Assembly: GCA_947172415.1 (NCBI GenBank)
Contig: OX359202.1
Location: forward strand, 4,388,899 to 4,452,898
DNA length: 64,000 bases
DNA from: Chondrosia reniformis
Taxonomy: Eukaryota; Porifera; Demospongiae; Chondrillida; Chondrillidae
Reading direction: 5' to 3'
The notes beneath the pieces were generated by a model that ran no database searches, was not told the origin of the DNA, and saw only the letters and a list, made by a program, of their open reading frames with translations. The translations under genes were made by a program, and so were the position numbers. Below, piece after piece: positions 56,901 through 64,000 of the stretch. Numbering within the stretch: position 1 is the first letter of the stretch; the number at the start of each line of letters is the position of its first letter.

Positions 56901-57966
56901 ACCTCTCCTATTCAAAGATGTCGGCTCCATTTTTGTCTCTCCGGGGGCAGTGCCAAATCAGGAAAAGTTGCAGGAACTAATTAAAGTAGCTGGTGGAAAG
57001 GTATGTAACTATAAGCTAAGTACACTTGAAAGGATCAACTTCAACAGATTATAATATAATATTGTCTATAGAGAAATTCTTGTCTTCTTTTCATTGATTT
57101 AGTAAAGACCAACATATATACGTATATATGTGTGTGCTGTTAGTGGTGTATCATTTTTGTCAATGTTTGTTTCCATGTACTGTATTTATGTACTTGTAAA
57201 TGTTTAGATTTGTGGTTCCAAGAGAAAGGCAAGTATCATAATTGGAGCTTCTCATGGAGCTGTCCTTTCTGTTACTGAACAGTGGATATTCGGTGAGCTG
57301 TACATATGTACATATATACTTGTGGTTCATATTGAGAGACGCATGCATGCCTTTCTACTAGGTTTTTACAATTCACTCCTTGTTTTCCTTGTGAGTACTC
57401 AGGCTTACTTAAGACTGTAGCATATGCCACAAGTATTTCATAAATATTTGAATGTAAAGTTGTAGACAGACATCCAAACTCACCATGCACCAAGGCGTAC
57501 CATATACTGATGAGTCTACTTAAGAAGGGTTAAACAACTGTCCATACTTCTTTGATAATTTTTATTGGGTAACTGGTTGCCATTAATAGGACTACAGTCT
57601 CCCAACCAATAACTTTGGTCTATTGTTTGGCTGAATTGATAATTTCAGTAATATATAATTATCTGTGTTTGTTTGTGCAATTAACCATGCATGTATTATA
57701 CGTATGTACTAGTTACGTATACCACACTCAAGTGTGATGCACAAATATCCGCTACATACAATGTACATACAGTATATACGTACGTACATATATTATGTAC
57801 GTAGAAACAAGTTCTTTATAATATACAAAAATAAATTAAATCGACTTTTTGTTTGTACTTGTGAATATTAGATTCAGTAATGGTGAACAAGACACTTTCA
57901 ACCTCATTGTATCCAGTGTTCTGCACTGCCTTGACTCAGCATGAAAGCCCATCTATGCAGCATTAA
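53959..57966 (+). CDS. MCPH1: Microcephalin, three-BRCT DNA-damage/chromosome-condensation protein
   Basis: Seventeen exons, 511 residues: 53959-54007, 54073-54167, 54307-54342, 54407-54489, 54545-54690, 54806-54852, 54914-54974, 55048-55083, 55180-55334, 55411-55452, 55546-55734, 55800-55834, 55897-56059, 56130-56207, 56860-57000, 57208-57292, 57872-57966. MCPH1 acts in DNA-damage signalling and restrains condensin II. BRCT1 (about 17-110) has KLNKDVTHLVFKDG and IVSPLWVEAC, followed by MQPKPF as in vertebrate MCPH1. A Lys/Ser-rich linker of about 150 residues follows. BRCT2 (about 325-405) has KPTIVLTSCS, TTHVVSGASRRTMNILMA and GCWILSTEWIWKSLE. BRCT3 (about 410-500) has LFKDVGSIFVSPG, SIIIGASHG and VTEQWIFDSV. 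Short for the family because the linker is short. Part of the gene is duplicated at 62.2-64 kb. Confidence 0.93.
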
Positions 57967-58100
57967 ACAATTATGGAAGTTTGATTGTTACACCGTTTGT
58001 TCCAGGGAGATGTACATACGTACATACATACATACGTAGATGTATGTTCTTTATACTAAGGTCTATATAGTTTGTATATTACTTGAATATTTCTTTAAAG

Positions 58101-58106
58101 AATAAA
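58101..58106 (+). terminator. AATAAA poly(A) signal for MCPH1
   Basis: 135 nt after the MCPH1 TAA, within the 291-bp tail-to-tail gap to the TRIM gene. Confidence 0.6.
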
Positions 58107-58257
58107 TTGTTTGATTTATTGTATACTTGCATATGTATTTCCAAATTTATACAGTATAAACACCTGTGTTACAGAGGTTTAATATTTAATATAGCATGTA
58201 CGTATACAATGTATCAAATTAACAGTTGGTTAGCATGAACATTGTATAAATAAGAGT

Positions 58258-60927
58258 TTAGAATGTCAATATTTCCTCGTTGGCGACATCAGCCACATAG
58301 ATAAACCCTTCATCATCAACAGCTATATTGCCAACCTCATTAAGAGATACATCTACATAACAGACTTCTTTTCCATCTGATGTGAAGATCTTAATGGAAT
58401 ATTGATAGTTATATATATGTCTACCTGTACCAGAGCGGTATGATACAAGTTTATAATTAGCGCATGTAACCACTATGTGTCCATGACTTGTGGCTGCTAT
58501 GGGGTAAGTCAAATTTTCACCCAAAGAGCGAATAAATTTCCCATTTTGATGAAACACCTGAATGCAACTATTATCTTTGCCAGCAACATACACTAAACCA
58601 TCAGGTGCAATGCAAAGATCCTGAGGTGATTGAAGTTGCCCCTCATCAGTCCTAGATGAGCCAAATGAATACAGGAACTCATAATTCTCCGAAAACACAG
58701 ATACTCTGTGATTGTTGCATTCAGCAGCAAACAAGTGTCCCTCCTTGTTAACTGCTAGTCCTATGGGTCCGTCGAGTTGACCTGGCTTAGAGCCTTTCTC
58801 CCCAAAGCTTCCGATGAACTCACCAGCCAGTGAATAGACATAGATAGAGTTACTATCATGGGCACAGGTTAGAAGATGACCTCCTTTGCTGATAGCCATG
58901 GAACCTCGAGGAAAGGATCGGAGTTTCTTGGTACTTTGCAAAGTACCACTTTGTTTGTCTAAAATCTTCATTTCATCTCCATTCATGACAATAATCTTTT
59001 TATCTACTAAAAGAAAACACTGCCCTCCCTGAATACGTGCTATAGGTTCTGCTGATACAACTTTAAAGCCAACTTGCTTCACTTCCAAAGGACTCCCAAC
59101 TATATCCTGTCCTTCAACGGTTACACTCAGGCAACAGTTCTCTGATAGAATCTGCTTGAAATGCACATAATATGTGCCATCTCCCTTGCCTGTCACTTTA
59201 CCCTCCAAAACAGTTGATGACTTGAGACCAGTCAGAACAGCAGAAACATTTTCTCTACCTTCACACTGCTTTCCTTTATTATCTCGTGTGATCACTTGGA
59301 AGGTGAGGGATTTCCTTCTTGCCCAAGAACGATATTGAATTGTGTTGTTGTGAATATCTACTCCTCTCATGATAGTCTTGCCAGGATAGGCAGGTCTTGC
59401 AATCCGTTTTACATCTGGTACTGCATCAATGGTGGCGGAACTATCAACTACTCTCAATTGAGACTTTTTAACTCCATCTTTGACTGTCATATCTTCCTTC
59501 AAGGCATTGCAGTCTACGGGACTACCTGCTATGTGATGATCACCGATGGTCACACTCAAGAGGTACATCTCTGCAGGGATACTCTTGAACTGCACTTCAT
59601 ATGTGCCATCTCTGTTGTCTGACACTTCACCAAGCAAGGCCACACCTGCTGTCACAGGACGAAGGACAGCCAGCACTTTCTCGCCTCTTCTGCAAACAGT
59701 TCCATTCTTGTCTCTTGTTGTGACAACCAGACTAAGTCGTCCTTCTTCCTCTAAACAGCAAGTACTCATCTTCATGTCTGTTATGACACAATTGGGTGGG
59801 TGTGCATTGTGGTGTACAGTTACAAGAGGTGACAAATGCTTAGCAATTTTATCTTTACTGAAACGGACTACTTCAACCGAAGGAGTGATGAGAGAGGAGG
59901 ATTGTAGACTTGAAGAGCTTGTACTCAATGAACCTGTGCGGGAGATTACCAACTTGGTCAGTGCTAGTCGCTCTTCTATTGTCCCCTTTCTGCTCACTTG
60001 TTCAGATAAATGAGAAAATTCTTGCATTTTCTTCAGTTTAGTCACTAATACCCTTTCATGCTCGTTAAGATTTCGTATTCCTTTGTCTACCGTTTCCTTC
60101 ACTTCAGCAACTATACTCTCACATTTGGCTTTTACCACGGCAAACATATATTCCCAAAATGTAGCAACCTCCTTCATGGCTGCAGTAGACTGCTGCTGGA
60201 GGCTTGCCTTCTTAGCTTGTACCTCTATGAGAGCTTTATCAGCAACTTTGATCTGAGCTTTCATGGACGACAAACATTGTGTGTAGGCAGCTTTATTGCA
60301 GTCTCCAAGCTGCTTATCAATGTAGGAAACGCTATGCGAGCGATGAGGTTCTATTGAAGAGCAAATGTGGCAAATAACCTCACTACAACTGTGACAGAAT
60401 AGCTTACAAGTCTCTCCATGCTTTTCGCATTTCAAGAAATCTTTCCTTCCTGTACCTCCTTCATTGAAAACATCTTCAAGGCTTTTCGGAGTGTGTTTCA
60501 TAAGAGCTCGAAATGTCTTATGACGATTCACACACTCTTGACAGATAAATTCATCACACTCTGAGCAGAAGCTAACGGCCGACCTCTCTTCTTTGTGCAT
60601 CTCCTCGCAGAGAATACCTACCTTTTTATGTTGATTGTTTAACGCCATTCTCAAAGCAAAAGGATGGTCGGAAAGACCTTCGGGAGGGATGGAGTACACT
60701 TCTTTGCAGATCTCGCACGACACTCTGTAACGAATCGCTTTCTGCTGACAATCTTCCTTTGAGCACAAGGCTAGCGAGTGGAGACAGGGTAGACATTTTA
60801 ACTCTTCTACGTTTTCTCCGCAACTGACACAAGAAAGACTATAGTCTTTGGCGGATAGGGGAGAACACGAACTAGAATTTACAAGAGGTACGGGAAGCTG
60901 AGCCATTTCACTCACTCGTGGTAACAA
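58258..60927 (-). CDS. TRIM-NHL protein with two filamin repeats (TRIM2/3/71-like E3 ligase)
   Basis: Intronless, 889 residues. RING finger 33-74 (CVSC, CLPCLH, CEIC, C3HC4 type); B-box 1 at about 107-145 (CEEMHKEE, FCSECDEFICQEC); B-box 2 at 167-205 (CEKHGE, LFCHSCSEVICHIC); coiled coil about 210-330; then two filamin/ABP280-type Ig repeats (about 370-475 ending HHIAGSPVDC, and about 510-620 ending QDIVGSPLEV), each with a DGTY motif; then NHL beta-propeller repeats from about 640 (GQLDGPIGLAVNKEGHLFAA, GQLQSPQDLCIAPDGLVYVA, VGNIAVDDEGFIYVAD). TRIM2/3/71 proteins ubiquitinate targets and the NHL propeller binds RNA or protein. Known members have one filamin repeat; two is unusual. A second ATG at codon 8 could be the start. 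Confidence 0.9.
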   Translation of the reverse strand: MLPRVSEMAQLPVPLVNSSSCSPLSAKDYSLSCVSCGENVEELKCLPCLHSLALCSKEDCQQKAIRYRVSCEICKEVYSIPPEGLSDHPFALRMALNNQHKKVGILCEEMHKEERSAVSFCSECDEFICQECVNRHKTFRALMKHTPKSLEDVFNEGGTGRKDFLKCEKHGETCKLFCHSCSEVICHICSSIEPHRSHSVSYIDKQLGDCNKAAYTQCLSSMKAQIKVADKALIEVQAKKASLQQQSTAAMKEVATFWEYMFAVVKAKCESIVAEVKETVDKGIRNLNEHERVLVTKLKKMQEFSHLSEQVSRKGTIEERLALTKLVISRTGSLSTSSSSLQSSSLITPSVEVVRFSKDKIAKHLSPLVTVHHNAHPPNCVITDMKMSTCCLEEEGRLSLVVTTRDKNGTVCRRGEKVLAVLRPVTAGVALLGEVSDNRDGTYEVQFKSIPAEMYLLSVTIGDHHIAGSPVDCNALKEDMTVKDGVKKSQLRVVDSSATIDAVPDVKRIARPAYPGKTIMRGVDIHNNTIQYRSWARRKSLTFQVITRDNKGKQCEGRENVSAVLTGLKSSTVLEGKVTGKGDGTYYVHFKQILSENCCLSVTVEGQDIVGSPLEVKQVGFKVVSAEPIARIQGGQCFLLVDKKIIVMNGDEMKILDKQSGTLQSTKKLRSFPRGSMAISKGGHLLTCAHDSNSIYVYSLAGEFIGSFGEKGSKPGQLDGPIGLAVNKEGHLFAAECNNHRVSVFSENYEFLYSFGSSRTDEGQLQSPQDLCIAPDGLVYVAGKDNSCIQVFHQNGKFIRSLGENLTYPIAATSHGHIVVTCANYKLVSYRSGTGRHIYNYQYSIKIFTSDGKEVCYVDVSLNEVGNIAVDDEGFIYVADVANEEILTF

Positions 60928-62190
60928 AAGTTAATATATGGCATGCATACCTTGTAAGGAGGTGTGAGCTATTCGAATGTTTTATCATAGATATAATAAC
61001 CTACTACACGTATGGTTTTAAGCTATAACAACTTCAATTCCATGACACCTAATTAAAATGTTATTTCAAGGCCAACAGAGTATTTAGTAGAAACACACAT
61101 GCACCCCAGAGTTGGCACAATTTGTAACTAGAATCTAGGAAAATCCAATTTACTTGATGTAATAGCTGATATCATATCTGAGGTTCCATATAAAATCTTC
61201 TTTTGAGGCTGTGCTCTCTGAAATGATATGTATGGAGAAGGTACACTGTCATGTTAGTACATGGAATATATAGTGGCATAACAGTTCCACACTGATGAGC
61301 CCTGAAGGAAAACGAATCATGATCAATTAACCAAATTCTTAACTCCTTCCATAACAAACTTTGTGAACACACCTCTAAACAATAGAAAATAATAATAATA
61401 CAAAGTGTAGCATAATGTACAGCTCCATATATTGTTAAAAGTAGTCATTGTATGTAGTTTGTGTCTTTGTGAAAGTTTCAACATGAACATTTTCAATTTA
61501 AAAAGCACTTTTGTTGTTTTCATGAAATTTTGTTTACGTGAACAGTATATATTTGTGTTAAACACTATAGCGTTTGTGTTATAGGGACTCTGTTGTTCAA
61601 GGTTTGTTTACGTACAGTATATATATACATAAAACAATAATTCATAATTAATTTGTAAAGTACGTATACGTATATTCATGTTAGCCAGTTTCCTCTGTAT
61701 ATGCAGGTGTCTATGAAATGTAGCTCACTTATAGGGCAAACCTGAATACTGAATACATTTGGTATATAAGAATTGTCCTCTAGCTGACCTTTACAATATC
61801 CCTTTAACCTTTAATAATAATATCATTCATACTTTTAAGGATTTGACTGTCATGTTCAATGTATTGAGGTTGTATTACTAAAGTTTGGTTGTAATTTCAG
61901 ATTCAGTTCATTGTCTTTGAGTACGTAGTAAGAGGATATTATTACAATTTGAACTATTCATAATGGTTCAAGCTAACTCTACTGAGGGTACACATCACTG
62001 AACATTCCACAACTGAAGGATCTGATTTGAGGAGTTATATTGTACTGCCTCCCTGCATGTTTATAAGGTTCATGGTACAAGGTTCAAAGGTCAATACTAT
62101 TGCCCCAATACATCCATGAGCCAGTGCTTGGTAGGTCCATGTGTGTGGTGCATAGGAGTGGCCAGGTCAACTGCAGTTGGCAAGAAATAT
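60928..62190. other. Intergenic region between TRIM and the MCPH1 duplicate
   Basis: AT-rich, no coding exon supported. It contains the TRIM promoter at the left end. Frames on the minus strand near 61170-61560 are short and featureless. Confidence 0.55.
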
Positions 62191-64000
62191 ATATGCATTT
62201 TGTATTATTCAGGCCACAGGAAAAAGAGATCTAATCTCATGTAGAAATGGTATGTTTATCTCATACATTAATATTACAAAACCATATAACATGGATCTCT
62301 CTAGATCTCTATATATAGGCTTCTGTCTCGGGTAATCCTCCAATGGATAGACCAGAGTCACCAGCTGCAGTAGACATGTTTGAAGGTGGAGTTTCTCTGA
62401 AACCTTTACTCAACATAGTTGAGATGTTAGCATATTTGCTTGTTTTATGTAGATGCCATTTTATCATCAGAAGGTTTGAAAGATTTTGGTAAGCCAGGAA
62501 GTGTTACTTTTTTCCATCTAATAACCAGCTATAGGTACATACTTAAACTCTGTTTCTATTTCTAGTTGTACTAAATATTGTTATCCCTCTACAGAGATTA
62601 CCCACAACAGCGTAGAACGTCCAGACCATTTAAGTGACTTGTGGAAGGACACAGAACAAAACAACCTTGGTACTGACACTGCAACTGGTAAAGGTAGAGC
62701 CAGTCCGTGTGCCGCTGGCAAGAAACGGTCTCCTGGTGTTTCAAAACAGGTAATGTATCTAAATTGTTCCCTTGATCACTTTGGAAATTTCGCCATGTCA
62801 CCTATATGTAACACTTAGGCAAAGAAAAAGTCAAAGAACTGTGTTTCTAAGAAGTGCAAAGTATGTATGTGTAGTGGCATAGTATTGTATGTACGTATAC
62901 AGGACATGTTTTGTTTTAAAAACCTAAGGTTACAACAACACATCATGCCATCTCAAAGGATCCAAAGAGTAAAACCCCTTCAATTAATGATGGAAAATGT
63001 CAATCTCCTTTAGCTGTACCTGTGAAAGTATCCAATTCTTCTGTGGAGAGACAAGCTTTTAGAGAAGTCAACCGTTCTAAGGCAAAAGCCAGAGTGAAGC
63101 AAGGGAATGAATATAGTCAGGTAAGTTTGATGTACCCTGCACAAAGGTACATTACATGATGTACGTAGAACTCTGTACATTTCAGAAACCAACCATTGTT
63201 TTGACAAGTTGCTCAAAAAGGTATATAAGTCATGTGACTATTACATGCACAGGCACATTAATAAATACAGTTCTGTCTGTTTACAGTGATCAAGGGGTTT
63301 TCTGTTCAATTATAAAGAAATTAGGAAGATTTGAATTATCACCAAATGTCACTTCTCAAACTACACATGTTGTCAGTGGAGCAAGCCGCAGAACAATGAA
63401 CATACTGATGGCCACAGCTCTCGGCTGCTGGATACTCTCCACTGAATGGGTGGGTCTGTGAGGTCAACTGGTTATGTATACTATATTCTACGTATGTGGT
63501 ATATTTGGCATTGGTAGATTTGGAAATCATTAGAAGCTGAAAGATGGATTGAGGAGAACCCTTTTGAAATGAAGGAAGAATTTCCAACAGCACATGTAAG
63601 TTATTACCCTTTGACTGAAATAGTTCCTCCCAAATAGTATTAGAATTTAGCTATTGGGAAATAATATATACAATAAGTGTAGTTAATTGACTTAGCCTGT
63701 GCAAAGGCTATAATTGTAATAACATTGATGATTATTAAGGTGACAATCAGAAAGAAAGAAACTGACCTGCCACTTTTGGCTTATTGGAACTTTAGTCTCC
63801 CATGGGCCAGCCAAGATAAAGTTTGATTGGTTGGGCACTTACGTATATACGACGTATGTACGTGTAATGCAGTTCTCAGATTTACAAGATTAAATTCAAA
63901 CAATCACGGTTTCTTATTATGTTGAATTTCTACGTTTAATTGATCCTATAGTCTAGTCAAGTGTCACATTATTTTGATTAATAATTAAAATATGTAGCTA
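62191..64000 (+). pseudogene. Partial duplicate of MCPH1 (exons 6-14 region), broken
   Basis: From about 62208 to the window end the sequence follows 54795-56780 with high identity in exons and introns alike. It begins at the exon 6 counterpart, without BRCT1. That exon has lost 10 bases, so the original frame meets TAG in CTCATGTAG. Later exons stay open: the exon 9 counterpart at 62595-62748 and the BRCT2 exon at 63287-63449 (Glu to Gly change in DQEV to DQGV), with splice sites kept. It could be a pseudogene or the body of a shorter paralogue starting from a later ATG; the 3' end is outside the window. Confidence 0.8.

Noticed and set aside
1..64000. Bacterial features: operons, CRISPR arrays, ribosome binding sites
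   Set aside because: The genes are spliced animal genes; repeats are tandem minisatellites or transposon debris without CRISPR-like spacers.

Overview
This is nuclear DNA from an animal, most likely a demosponge (an Amphimedon-like genome is my inference). Genes have many short introns with GT-AG ends, and intergenic and intronic DNA is AT-rich with very frequent TACGTA/ACGTAC runs. The best taxon pointer is a spongin-type short-chain collagen gene with a decayed tandem copy. All exon models below were assembled by eye from splice sites, reading frame and protein logic; exon phases and total lengths close in frame for every complete spliced model.

Layout. 0-3.4 kb: 3' part of a TPR protein gene (+). 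3.8-5.6 kb: intronless NOP2 rRNA cytosine methyltransferase (-). 5.8-9.7 kb: ten-exon gene (+), head to head with NOP2, that may encode the meiotic topoisomerase VI B-like protein. 10.1-10.8 kb: Penelope-like retroelement fragment. 11.1-12.3 kb: orphan two-helix membrane protein (-), head to head with 12.6-18.9 kb: Artemis/DCLRE1C nuclease (+). 19.3-24 kb: short-chain collagen (-) and a pseudogene copy. 26.3-37.7 kb: sixteen-exon receptor tyrosine kinase (+) with Ig-like, LDLa and SRCR ectodomains; its first intron carries a long foldback element. 38.1 kb: LINE tail fragment. 39.7-45.0 kb: SYVN1/HRD1 (+), with two large minisatellites in its introns. 45.1-45.4 kb: MZT1 (+). 45.8-52.3 kb: NLR-type gene (+) joining a caspase-like domain, a membrane segment, NACHT and LRR-like repeats. 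54.0-58.0 kb: microcephalin MCPH1 with three BRCT domains (+). 58.3-60.9 kb: intronless TRIM protein with two filamin repeats and NHL repeats (-). 62.2-64 kb: partial, frameshifted duplicate of MCPH1, running off the window.

Themes. Several genes belong to DNA break formation, repair and checkpoint control (possible TOPOVIBL, Artemis, MCPH1), though neighbourhood alone does not show joint function. Two genes look like innate-recognition receptors: the NLR-type gene, which carries its own caspase-like effector domain and a membrane anchor, and the SRCR/Ig kinase receptor. Repeats fall into recurring families: a tRNA-derived SINE, short palindromic elements carrying a hammerhead-ribozyme-like core like that of Penelope-like elements, foldback elements, and intronic minisatellites of 16, 24 and 32 bp. 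Promoter sites of note are an ER-stress-element-like site 45 bp before the SYVN1 start, and an E2F site plus two CRE palindromes before MCPH1.
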